From Branchipolynoe longqiensis (lineage: Eukaryota; Annelida; Polychaeta; Phyllodocida; Polynoidae), in contig CM059198.1 of assembly GCA_030323885.1 (NCBI GenBank), positions 75,973,045 through 76,037,044 on the forward strand: a DNA stretch of 64,000 nucleotides. The letters run 5' to 3'. The notes under the pieces were generated by a model. The model did no database searches and was not told the origin of the DNA. It saw only the letters and a program-made list of their open reading frames with translations. This document shows positions 41,601 through 50,229 of the stretch, one piece after another. The first letter of the stretch is position 1. Each line of letters opens with the position of its first letter. The position numbers were made by a program, and so were the translations under genes.

Positions 41601-43891
41601 TAATTCCTGGTTGCTCACTCCCCAGCTTCCATATTCTAACTCCCTAAACCGACCACCTCCCTAAATGAACCACCTAAAGTTGGTCCCAAGGACGGTCGAT
41701 TTAGAAAAGTTTTACTGTATATATAAGTTATGAGTGGCCAAGGTATAGAACCACAAAAGCACGCTGCTTTCAAAGCCTGTAATCTTGAAGCAAAACCTAT
41801 TCTTGTACTATAGACATTGCCTGACAAAGTGACGCATCTTGGACTAGTTGCATGTGCTGCCACCTGGGGACATAATTTTCTCACAGCTCCCCATTGGTTC
41901 AGCATCCAGATCATGTGACAGCATGGGATATTGGTATCCCAGTGGGGCAGCGCTATGAAGTCACCATCAGTGCGCACTGTCCCATGTGGGTATCCATTCT
42001 GATATGACATCAGATGTTGCTAGGACATAAAACTTCAAATAGCTCATCCGCTCACACCAATGGCACCACTCTGCAGGTGAATTACCTGGGCTTTGTGGAC
42101 TGCTGACCTTGAAGAAGTACTTTGAGTCGATCGGGATGCTGAGAGTGATGCTACTGGAGACAGCCATGACACGTTCCTCCATTTTCCAGTCATACAGGAA
42201 CAAAACCTACAAAAAGAAACATGATTGGTGAAACTATTTGCAAGTGGTGGCATTGCTTGCTACTTTCCTGAAGACAAAATGATATTACTGGAGTAATAAA
42301 CAGTTATCGAATGATATCGGGCTTGAAGCTAGAAGAATGATAGAGAGATACACTTTTAAGATTCAGCCCTAATTTGTTAGATAAATATTAGGATGATTAG
42401 TATGACCAGCATTATTTTCAGTTGTGCAGTACGGTTTTGAGTTTTTGTCATATACATATATGAGGCGGTTGTTTAAATCTACTCTGCTTTAGTGTGGACT
42501 GACTTTTTTTAAATAGACATCCCTGTAGACATTTGAAGTGCAAACATGAACAATTAATTTTGGCATGCATGTCAACACTCTGACACCATAGGCTCCTACA
42601 ATAATAGGTTCTATTAAATTGACCCAGCATTCCCTTATGCACACATGCCGATATGCCTATGTGTAGACCTACATGTCTACATGCCTACATGTCTATATAT
42701 CTACACGTCTAGACGCTTACATGTCTATTTGTCTACATGCCTAATTTGTCTACATGCCTAATTTGTCTACATGCCTAATTTGTCTACATGCCTCTATGTC
42801 TACATGCCTACATGTCTTCAAACCTATACACCTACATGTCTATACACCTATGCGCTTACATGTCTACATAGTCTTCCTACCTACATGTCTACATGTCTAT
42901 ATGTCTACATGCCTACATGTTTTCACACTTATACGCCTACATGTCACTCTTTTATTCACATTACCTGCTCATCCCTTTTATAGACAATTCCTTCACAGTG
43001 CTATTTAATACGTTAGTTCTGTGTTAAACTGGCAATGCCATAGATATATGTATATCCATATATATATATATATTTATATATATATATATATATATGGGTC
43101 ATTCTTTAAAACTGGGCACCACATATTTGGTTTCCACATTACGATGCTGATAATTTATTCTTTCTTTTATTGATTGCAAGTCAAATAATTATTGTATCCT
43201 CTTTGTATTAAGTAGGTTAGCAAGAGTACATTTATTGAAGCTATCCCCAGAAAGAAATTAAAAGTATACTTATATGATTTTGTGCTGATGTGAACAAGTG
43301 AAAATTTACACATTTACACTATGCATGTGGGCCAAACCTTTTTTCAACTTATTTTTCAACTTTTTTATTGTAAGTCATAACCTTGTCTGCTTAAGAGTAA
43401 TCAATAACATTTTGTTTGACTATGTTGTATATGTTAAAATGAGGTTCTGGATGTGTCTTTGATTGTCATGTTACACGAGTGATATGAATGTATTGCTCAA
43501 TTTGTATAAGATCTAATTCAAAAAGTGAAATTCATTTTTGTCAACTCTGACATATGCACAACATGCAAATCTTCATAGGACGTTGGATTAGGCTATTATT
43601 TGGAAGGTTTTTTGCTATTATTTGGAAGGTTTTCACTTTTGGTTTCCATGTCACACTTTTGTGCCAAGTTTTAAAGAATGACCCATATATGTACATGAAT
43701 ATGTGCATAAGCATGACGTGTAGATGTGTATTTACTTCGTCAGTGCTGAAGGTTTCAAGGTCAGATATCCCAAAGTCATCGGAAGTGATCTTTACGATGG
43801 CTGGAAGTGTGAGGTCACTGTCCTCCCTGAGCGTGTTCAGCGAGTACTCCGTTTCCATCCATTCTAGGTCCTCTGGTATGAAGTCTACCAT
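31879..43891 (-). CDS. CABIT/SAM-domain adaptor, GAREM-like, 5 coding exons, complete
   Basis: CDS join on the minus strand: 43891-43736, 42206-42086, 38633-38457, 36836-36648, 32636-31879. Every junction has GT/AG, phases chain 0-1-1-1, and the total is 1401 nt (466 residues). Residues 1 to about 215 form a beta-rich region whose start (LTLPAIVKI, FLYDWKMEERVMAVSS, IDSKYFFKVSSP) resembles the CABIT module. Residues 402-466 (MSVSQVCDCLTHLNMPEFIP and following) are a SAM domain. Between them is a disordered linker with tandem 11-residue repeats carrying YFDM (Tyr 315) and YIDM (Tyr 326), which fit the YxxM class bound by PI3K p85 SH2 domains. CABIT plus C-terminal SAM is the GAREM layout; GAREM proteins act in the cytoplasm, linking receptor tyrosine kinases to GRB2/ERK signalling. 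At 466 residues this is about half the vertebrate GAREM length, with a shorter proline-rich middle. The start context aacATGG is good. The gene model is solid; the family name is a recognition call. Confidence 0.85.
32287..32409 (-). repeat. 33-bp coding minisatellite in the GAREM-like gene
   Basis: About 3.5 in-frame units encode DNGASNYHVTA, DGASNYFDMTT and NGASSYIDMTA, preceded by a decayed NGATNEAI. Each full unit has a Tyr, and two have YxDM. The repeat lies wholly within the terminal exon. Confidence 0.85.
32758..32912. mobile_element. Short MITE-1 with a foreign core
   Basis: The ends are aagttgcatagtccgatggt and ttcatcggactatgcagctt. A 42-bp core at 32826 (gtgtggtgtctgacaatttt and on) is identical, as far as I can read, to 33214-33255 outside the element. 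Confidence 0.72.
33600..36340. repeat. 72-bp minisatellite, about 37 units, in the last intron of the GAREM-like gene
   Basis: The core unit is cccctattagataaaatacc + acttcgatcctgtatgtatg + tgtagcagtgtgaagtgttg + cagtgtgtttta (72 bp). Flanks (33600-33910, 35900-36340) hold older variants with 'attaaataaaatacc' and without 'cgat'. At 33610-33890 two variants alternate as a dimer. The unit is 24 codons, so a 621-codon and a 404-codon minus-strand ORF result; both are artefacts. Confidence 0.93.
36648..36836 (-). CDS. GAREM-like gene, coding exon 4
   Basis: The acceptor is gctttttctttctgcag and the donor is AATT|GTAAGT, with phase 1 in and 1 out. It encodes GRVYMCKLICLPIYHTIRFV, then KLSGVPIENLAEHINGFLFL and an acidic end (NETENVPDIVEPN). 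This is probably the end of the CABIT-like region. Confidence 0.85.
37128..37440 (+). repeat. SINE-A body with a different tRNA-like head
   Basis: The head is cgtcgaatcggtagagcgca (A-box) and gaggttgaatcctagccgag (B-box-like), and the body is the usual SINE-A ('gataggacaaggactggtta'). It has the same body as 12656 but an unrelated head, suggesting head exchange. A bare SINE-A tail also lies at 36490-36540. Confidence 0.75.
38080..38450. repeat. MITE-1 whose end is tandemly multiplied
   Basis: MITE-1 interior words (gatactagagcactttctaa) are followed by four tandem copies of its terminal block: 'aaaccctcggattgtgcaac' at about 38285 and 38332, 'aaaccattggattatgcacc' at 38377 and 'aaaccctcgaattgtccagc' at 38420. 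The last is about 18 bp from an exon edge. Confidence 0.72.
38457..38633 (-). CDS. GAREM-like gene, coding exon 3
   Basis: The acceptor is ttgtattttgcag and the donor is GCAG|GTAACT, with phase 1 in and 1 out. It encodes MTLAQIVKTYPPPITVRVTD, then PMIVNNEELNLRLVTLNSSH and VEYVLANKTGAG. The 'aqivkTyP' segment aligns with the middle of the CABIT module. Confidence 0.87.
39824..40328 (-). repeat. SINE-D, tandem duplicate
   Basis: On the minus strand the head is ggagcctaggtggtgtaatg + gttagcacactggcc (A-box) with ggttcgagtcccgctctagg (B-box), similar to tRNA-Gly. The head segment occurs twice (39824-39972 and 40144-40295), joined by about 170 bp that contains the rest of the SINE. A third copy in + orientation is at 44155-44275. 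These are not functional tRNA genes: they extend into SINE bodies. Confidence 0.82.
40565..41167 (-). pseudogene. LINE reverse transcriptase with internal deletion
   Basis: In one frame, an HFSTIGEKLFERL region and NISSIAMKDALQAIP (RT N-terminal part) run straight into LLFSIYINDLDVWLKT and QLYVDDTVIY (motif C). Motif A and most of motif B, present in the copy at 6428-7228, are missing, so roughly 150 residues are deleted in frame. It cannot encode an active RT. Confidence 0.8.
41635..41718. mobile_element. MITE-2 half copy
   Basis: 'ccctaaaccgaccacctccc' to 'gatttagaaaagttttactg' is the right half only. Confidence 0.7.
41905..42032 (+). repeat. SINE-A 3' fragment
   Basis: 'tatcccagtggggcagcgct', 'gtcaccatcagtgcgcactg' and 'gttgctaggacataaaac'. 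It ends about 50 bp from exon 2 of the minus-strand gene. Confidence 0.7.
42086..42206 (-). CDS. GAREM-like gene, coding exon 2
   Basis: The acceptor is catgtttctttttgtag and the donor is CCAG|GTAATT, with phase 0 in and 1 out. It encodes VLFLYDWKMEERVMAVSSSI and TLSIPIDSKYFFKVSSPQSP, strands of the CABIT-like fold. Confidence 0.88.
42655..42960. repeat. 10-bp (CTACATGTCT/CTACATGCCT)n minisatellite
   Basis: Roughly 30 decamers, with variants (tcatcaca, ttatac) in the second half. Two overlapping Thr/Cys/Leu ORFs are artefacts. Confidence 0.88.
43086..43690. mobile_element. TIR element MITE-9, about 600 bp
   Basis: Left atatgggtcattctttaaaa + ctgggcac; right gtgccaagttttaaagaatg + acccatatat, a near-perfect inverted repeat of about 28 bp. 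Subterminal 'tttggtttccacatt / tttggtttccatgtcac' occur in direct orientation. An (AT)n run precedes the left end. It sits 45 bp from the first coding exon. Confidence 0.82.
43736..43891 (-). CDS. GAREM-like gene, first coding exon
   Basis: The start is ATG at 43891-43889 in context aacATGG. A 3' splice site (cttttttaaacaactag) lies 12 nt upstream, so the exon begins at 43903 with 12 nt of 5' UTR. The donor is GACGAA|GTAAAT, phase 0. It encodes 52 residues: MVDFIPEDLEWMETEYSLNT, then DLTLPAIVKITSDDFGISDL. The acidic opening followed by a LTLPaiVki strand is like the start of GAREM CABIT domains. Confidence 0.85.
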
Positions 43892-44154
43892 GTTGCTGTT
43901 TACCTAGTTGTTTAAAAAAGCAGACAAGCCGTTCATTACATCCACAAGGCAAGTACCGTGACAAATGTAGATGGAAGTACCAAAAACAATGTACAACAAG
44001 ATGCGTCACTCAGCGTTGTCCCGTGAAATACAGCAAACAAGGTAATTGGACAGGTGTTCTAGCCCAGCCTGACTGCTGTACCATTGAAACAAGGGGGCAG
44101 GTCTCCTAGCCCACCTGGCTGCTGTACCATCAAAGACAATGTGTGGTGACATCA

Positions 44155-44275
44155 AGGAGCCTAGGTGGTGTAACGGTTAGCACACTGGCCCGGAATGCAA
44201 AGAGATGTTGGTTCGAGTCCTGCTCTAGGCGCAATATTTCCCATTTTCATCACAACCCCCCCATGACAACATTAT
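44155..44275 (+). repeat. SINE-D head copy
   Basis: ggagcctaggtggtgtaacg + gttagcacactggcc, B-box ggttcgagtcctgctctagg, then 'atttcccattttcatcac' as in 39824-40328. 44280-44680 beyond it holds only a MITE-1-like scrap (44280-44420). Confidence 0.8.
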
Positions 44276-44684
44276 TTTATATGGTTTCACTTCAAATATC
44301 TTAAGATTTAATCGGTAGTGGTCAGAGTTGGCCAAAACTAGTGTATATTATGTTATAATGGCCAAACTGAAAATAACTATTGCAACAACTCAATATTCAT
44401 CAGACGAGGCACGTTTAAGGCTCCTAAAACTGTCACACTGTTGATAGCCACTTGATAATTCTGAAGGGTGCCTAGTGGTCAAACGCAAACAGTATATGGC
44501 TAGACAGGGACAGATAGCTATAAGGTATGCAAATGAAGCAATCGGACAACTGCTTGGCGACATTGTTAATTACAACCCTGATGATGTCATGGAGTCCACA
44601 TGGTAACGCAATGTCAATAATCAAGTCAGTTACAAACTAGAACTCTGTATCCATGGTCTACTTTACAGTAGCTACCTGAGTGTG

Positions 44685-45640
44685 TGGTTAGACAGGGACA
44701 GGTGGCTACCTGAGTGTGTGGTTAGTACTAAACAGTTATCGTCTTCCCACCTACATGTGTGTGGGGAGAAAGGGATAGGTGGCTACCTGAGTGTGTCGTT
44801 AGACATGGAATGGTGGCTACCTAAGTATGTGGTTAGACAGAGACAGGTGCCTACCTAACTGGGTGGTTAGACAGGGACAGGTGGCTGAGTGTGTAGGTAG
44901 AATGGGACAGGTGGCTGAGTGTGTGGTTAGACAAGGACAGGTGGCTGAATGTGAGGTTAGACAGGGACAGGTGGATGAGTGTGTGGATAGACAGGGACAT
45001 GTGGCTGAGTGTGTGGTTAGACAGGGACCGGTGGCTACCTGAGTGTCTGGCTAGATAGGGATAGGTGGCTAGCTGCGTGTGTGGTCATACAAGGACAGGT
45101 GGCTGAGTGTGTGGCAAGATAGGGGCAAGAGGCTACCTGAGTGTGTGGTTCGATGGGGACAGGTAGCTACCTGAGTGTGGGGTTAGACAGGGACAGGTGG
45201 CTGAGTATGTGGCTAGATAGGGACAGGTGGCTACCTGACTTTGTGGTTAGATAGGGACAGGTGGCTGAATGTGTGGTTAGACAGGGACAGGTGCTACCTG
45301 AGTGTGTGGTTAGGCAGGTATAGGTGGCTAAGTGTGTGGTTAGACAGGGTCAGGTGACTGGCTGGGTGTGTGGTTAGACATGGACAGTTGGCTAACTGAG
45401 TGCGTGGTTAGACAGGGACAGGTGGCTACCTGAGTGTGTGGTTAGACAGGGACAGGTGGCTACCTGAGTGTGTGATTAGACAGGGACAGGTTGTGATCTG
45501 AGTGTGTGGTTAGACAGGGACATGTGGCTAGCTGAGTGCGTGATTAGACAGGGACAGGTGGCTACCTGAGTGTGATTAGACAGGGACAGGTGGCTAGCTG
45601 AGTGTGTGATTAGTCAGGGACAGGAGTTATCTGCCTGCTA
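44685..45640. repeat. 30/34-bp minisatellite
   Basis: Unit ggtggctacctgagtgtgtg + gttagacagggaca (34 bp), with a 30-bp variant lacking 'acct'. About 30 units with irregular spacing. Confidence 0.9.
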
Positions 45641-45764
45641 CGTGCCGGGCATACACATGGGTGAGTGAGTAAATGGGGCAGGATGTCTGCTTACCCTGAA
45701 GCCTTTCTCGAATAATCCACAGTTTTCTATAAACTAGTGCATACCACTAGCTGGGGTAGGGTTA

Positions 45765-46172
45765 TATAAAAGATTCACCCTGTACTTGTAGTACACGGGT
45801 GAACGACAACGTAGTATAAATACGGGCTAAAATAGCTTTAGTATGGACCAGGAAGTAGAATGCCTGCCTCCAGTGTCAAGTCAGTACTTATATCGGCACA
45901 GACTTGGTGCAATGGGAGAGAATGCAAAAAGACAAGATGGCGGCCATAGTATGCCATTGATTTAACTTTTAAATCTTATTAAATTAGATGTTTTATTATA
46001 TTTTTCAACTCCAAGGTAGCGGGAAAATATGAAGACATATACAAAGAATAAATGTTCCTTCTTAGATTGTGGATTTAGGCTCTCATTTCATTTCCCCGCT
46101 TTTTCGACAGTTTTTATATAGGGTTGGTATTCACCCGTGGACTGCGAGTACAGGGTGAATCCTTTGTCTAGG
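45765..46172. mobile_element. MITE-4 copy, about 405 bp
   Basis: aaaagattcaccctgtactt and 'cgagtacagggtgaatcctt' ends, with internal blocks as at 15945 and 28079. Confidence 0.82.
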
Positions 46173-46194
46173 GTAGCGTTCGCACTTGTTGCTT

Positions 46195-46400
46195 ACTCAA
46201 GTTTGTTTGTGAAGCTTTACATCCTGGCAACATCTAATGCCATATCAGGACAGGGACCGACTTGTGACAGTGCGCAGTTATGGTGACTTTATAGTGCTGC
46301 TCCACTAGGAGACCAGGCCGCGCGCACCATGACCAAATTTCCAACTCAGTCACATTGTCCTGATTATGAGTTAACCAGTCCTTGTCATCTTCTAGTAAGG
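46195..46400 (-). repeat. SINE-A 3' part (reverse)
   Basis: 'gctttacatcctggcaacat', 'atatcaggacagggaccgac', 'agtgctgctccactagg' and 'gttaaccagtccttg'. It is cut off before the tRNA-like head. Confidence 0.75.
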
Positions 46401-46584
46401 GTACGTTCGTGCTAACCACGGCCGTCCACTGACGATTTCCGTCGGTACGGAACAAGGAAGTGGTGCATGGAAAATCACACTTTATTCTGACTGTTGGTGC
46501 TAAAAATACATTCATATTGAGCACTACACGGTATGGCACGCCATCCGCCGAGTGTCTGTGTACTGAGACTATCACTTTTTCTCT

Positions 46585-47745
46585 GTGTCTCACACTATAT
46601 CCCACACTGCACTTCACACTGTGTCTCACACTGTGCTTCACACTGTGTCTCACACTGTGCTTAACACTGTGTCTCACACTGTGTCTCACACTGTGCTTAA
46701 CACTGTGTGTAACACCGTGTCTCACACTGTGCCTAACACTGTGTCTCACACTGTGTCTCACACTGTGTTTCACACTGTGTTTCACACTGTGCCTAACACT
46801 GTGTTTCAACTGTGTTTCACACTGTGTTTCACACTGTGTTTCACACTGTGTTTCACACTGTGTTTCACACTGTGTTTCACACTGTGTTTCACACTGTGCC
46901 TAACACTGTGTCTCACACTGTGCTTCACACTCTATCTCAAACCATGTCTCACACCGTGCTTCACACTGTGCTTCACACTGTGTCTCACACTGTGTCTCAG
47001 ACTGTGTCTCAGACTGTGCTTCACACTGTTCCTCACACTGTGTCTCACAATGTGGTTACCACTGTGTCTCACACTGTGCCTCACACTGCCTCACACTGTG
47101 GTGTCTCACACTGTGCCTCACACTGTGCCTCACACTGTCTCTCACACTGTGCCTCACACTGTGTCTCACACTGTGTTTCACACTGTGCCTCACACTGTGT
47201 CTCCCACTGTGTCTCACCCTGTGCCTCATACTGTGTCTCACACTGTGTCTCTATATCTTGGTGTCTCACAGTCACACTGTATATCTATGTCTCCATGTAC
47301 CACAGTGCCTCACACTGTGTCTCACACTGTGCCTCACACTGTGCCTCACACTGTGCCTCACACTGTGCCTCACACTGTGCCTCACACTGTGCCTCACACT
47401 GTGTCTCTATATCTTGGTGTCTCACACTGTATCTATATGTCTCCATGTACCACTGTGTCTTACACTGTGTCTCACACTGTGTCTCACACTGTGCCTCACA
47501 CTGTGCCTCACACTGTGCCTCACACTGTGTCTCTATATCTTGGTGTCTCACACTGTATCTATATATCTCCATGTACCACTGTGTCTTACACTGTGTCTCA
47601 CACTGTGTCTCACACTGTGCTTCACACTGTGCTTCACACTGTGCTTCACACTGTGCTTCACACTGTGTCTCTATATCTTGGTGTCTCACTGTATCTCTAT
47701 GTCTCCATGTACCACTGTGTCTTACTCTATGTCTCACACTGTGGC
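46585..47745. repeat. 12-bp (CACACTGTGTCT)n array with a ~130-180-bp higher-order repeat
   Basis: Units of cacactgtgtct, -gcct, -gctt and -gttt fill the tract. A marker block 'gtctctatatcttggtgtct' followed by 'atgtctccatgtaccact' recurs four times at about 47246, 47400, 47530 and 47668, defining a larger unit. His/Thr/Val- and Cys/Leu/Thr-rich ORFs of up to 432 codons on several frames are artefacts. Confidence 0.93.
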
Positions 47746-47749
47746 TCGC

Positions 47750-48300
47750 GTACGGAATATTATATACGTCAGCAACAAGTGCAGGGTGCCGGTTGTATGT
47801 ATGGCTAACGTGTACCAACGTACCCCAATGTATCCCTAGCGTACTCCTAACATACACCAACGTACACGTAGTGTATGTGGAACATACAAGCCACACATCG
47901 ACACACATTGGAAGATTTGAGCATGCACAACATTTTTTCAGAGCCTCGACGCACGGCGACATAAGACGACATATAACGACATATCCGGAACGTACCCGAC
48001 GTATGCCCAACGTGTACATAATGTATGACGAGGTACGCCAACGTGTTGGTCGAAAATCACATTCGTCGGCATATGCTAGCACTATACGTTGTAGTGTGCC
48101 AGCCTCTTGAACGAGCTCTGCCACATAACGACAAACATCAACGTATCCCAAAGTGCGCATAACGAACGTGTAGCGTTCGAGTAATGGATATCGACATACA
48201 TCGACATATTGGTGCAAAATCACCGATGTCGGCGCATGCTTGCATGATGCGTCATAGTGTGACAGGGCTATAAGTAGCGGCAAGTGTCAATTTTGTAAGC
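47750..48300. other. Unassigned ACGT-rich segment
   Basis: The segment is unusually rich in 'acgta', 'cgacat' and 'aacgt' words, with partial self-similarity (gacatataacgacatatccg; cataacgacaaacatcaacg; gtcgaaaatcac / gtgcaaaatcacc). It may be a decayed repeat. No gene was found. Confidence 0.4.
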
Positions 48301-48699
48301 CATCCGAGTGTAACGTCTCATGTTATTCAATGTCAGGCACCATCAAGTGACAGTGCTCACTCATGATGGCTTTATAGTGCTGTCACACATGCAGGGTACA
48401 GATATGCTATCCTATTCACTAAGATTATCCTGTCAAATTATCTATTTTGCAAATCAGTCCTATCCTAGTAGTTCTGAGTGCTCGGATAAGTAGTAACACA
48501 CGTCTCTTTTTGTAAGTGCTTGTGTAAAATATTCCGATATTTGGCATAGGGGGAATGCAAATGTTCTAATGCTGATCAGTGTACGTGACCAGGCGAATGT
48601 ATGTATATATGTATGTATGGGTTGGTGGTGCCTGAGTGGGATATAATTTAAATAGACATAGTGGTGCTGGCAGGTCTGGGTGTGATTGCACTCAGGGAA

Positions 48700-49051
48700 C
48701 ACCGGGAGTACAGTCGACAAATACACGTGCCGTGTGAAAAACGATCCGACCCAAGTAACCTACCTCGTAGCTGGGGTTGGCTACGAGCGATGACGTCACA
48801 TTTGCATTGGTACCATCCTGCAGGATAACAGCTACCAGTCTTAGATTAATGAAATGGAAATATAGCTAAACTAGTACATCATAAAATACTTTAAATCCTA
48901 TTTTGCTGTAGTTTTATCGGTTATTAAAAAATAAAATAATTTTTTCCACCCGAGCGCGGAGAAGCGTATTCGATTTTTTGACCCAGGTCTGTAGGATGTA
49001 TGCATGCGCCAAAAAGTGGCTCGGGTGACCCGAGTTGATTAATAGATTACG
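48700..49051. mobile_element. MITE-5 copy, left end missing
   Basis: 'agtcgacaaatacacgtgcc', 'gagcgatgacgtcacatttg' and 'gattaatgaaatggaaatat' run to the right end 'ggctcgggtgacccgagttg' + 'attaatagattacgccc', colinear with 2690-3068. Confidence 0.75.
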
Positions 49052-49206
49052 CCCGTTGTGTTCGGACCTGCCATACACTACACAAGCCTTTAGACTATCT
49101 AGGCTCCCTGATGAAATCAACCTACACACACCTACCTATGTATGCGGCATTTCACCTGGGTATTTCGATGAACCCCACTACCAGGTAACGCACTCATATT
49201 ACATAC

Positions 49207-49858
49207 ACAGGGTTGGATGATATCAGGACAGGTACTGACTTGTGGCAGTGCGCACTCATGGCAAGTTTATACTGCTGCCCTACTGGGAAACCAAACCGCC
49301 AGTGTATATCCCACTCAGTAACAGTACCATGAGCTAACCGGTCCTTGTTCATACCGCGGCCATATCGAAGCCAGACCGAGGCCAGCAACGCATCTGCGAG
49401 ACACCCTTACTCCTCCACCACACACACACTACACACCTACCACACACACACCTACACACCCACCACACACCCACCTATACCCCACCACACCCCTAATCCC
49501 TCACCAAACCCCAACCACATACACCTATACCCCCACTACACCACACACCACACCCACCTGCACCCCCCACCATATCCCTAATCCCCCACCACACCCACCA
49601 CACACACCCTACACACCTACCACACCCACGCTACACACCCACCACACCCCCCACGATACCCATTCACCACACAGCCCCACCATATCCACCCACCACTCAC
49701 CCCATACAACAGAACCCTCACCACACACCCCTTAGGCCTTACTCAATCCCGAGCGCCAGGCTAGGAAGCGACAAGTATTTATTTAGTTAGTCTATGGTTT
49801 GACTCCCGTTCTCCCGCAAGGGAGGCCTACGTTCTACCAATTCGGCAACCATGCCTTG
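49207..49858 (-). repeat. SINE-A (reverse) split by an AC-rich microsatellite
   Basis: The 3' part (49207-49348: gatatcaggacaggtactga to gagctaaccggtcc) and the 5' part (49740-49858: 'gagcgccaggctagg', then the complement of a tRNA-like head) belong to one SINE. Between them about 340 bp of (CACACCCACCA)n has grown. Confidence 0.72.
49400..49738. repeat. (CACACCCACC)n low-complexity array
   Basis: Nearly pure A/C/T with cacaccacac, accccaccac and cacctac units. A (gatgat)n run follows at 49860-49888. Confidence 0.9.
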
Positions 49859-49935
49859 TGATGATGATGATGATGATGATGGTGATGATATGAATAAGAA
49901 GCATATGCGGCTACATGGGGGTACAGTGTACTTAC

Positions 49936-50110
49936 CACTATCCACGATCGATCCGCTGGCAGAAATGTTGTCGCCCTCTTGAAGCTGTCGCTTGAAATGT
50001 AAGACACTTATCCCAGCCTGCCAGGACCTAGAACTTCCTGGGCTGCACCTCAGAGACGTCTAGGGAAAATCCCTGATTTCACGCTAGTCTGAACGTCAAA
50101 ACCAGTTGGT
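49936..50110 (-). other. Probable noncoding first exon of the GAREM-like gene
   Basis: On the minus strand a strong 5' splice site, ATAGTG|GTAAGT, ends the segment at 49936. The upstream 170 bp is non-repetitive, mixed-composition sequence without an ATG and with stops, as in a 5' UTR exon. The first coding exon begins 12 nt before its ATG at a 3' splice site, so at least one upstream noncoding exon is required, and this is the only good candidate seen. The intron would be 6.0 kb. The 5' limit is a guess. Confidence 0.42.
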
Positions 50111-50111
50111 C

Positions 50112-50175
50112 GCCTCGAAAGTAGCCACCCCCATAGGAAAAGAAGTGCTCTGATTGGCTGAAACCACTTGTAAAA
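50112..50175 (-). promoter_or_regulatory. Candidate CCAAT-type promoter of the GAREM-like gene
   Basis: On the minus strand the order is tttcagccaatcagagc (CCAAT box at about 50147-50155), then cctatgggggtggctac (GC/KLF-like box), then the putative first exon. A TATA box is not seen. This is inference from motifs and position only. Confidence 0.35.
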
Positions 50176-50229
50176 ATATACGGATTTTCGGTTCGGAATT
50201 ATATATTGTACGTTAGTTTAGTTTGAAGT

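Larger units (their letters stand above)
39020..41640 (-). mobile_element. Second Jockey-like LINE, internally deleted and split by SINE-D
   Basis: This is the same family as 5503-8215, also on the minus strand. From 41640 down it has the linker, an RT start (40565-41167) and 3' sequence, with a SINE-D pair inserted at 39824-40328. LINE sequence resumes beyond it (39020-39820). Confidence 0.75.

Noticed and set aside
43554..43907. 117-codon + strand ORF
   Set aside because: It lies antisense to the first coding exon and across a TIR element; a shadow frame.
39850..44240. True tRNA genes at 39850-39930, 40170-40250 and 44157-44235
   Set aside because: A and B boxes are present, but the acceptor stems do not close and each continues into the same SINE body; these are SINE-D heads.
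46460..48110. Cys/Leu/Thr-rich and His/Thr/Val-rich ORFs over 400 codons
   Set aside because: Open in several frames at once over a 12-bp repeat; not coding.
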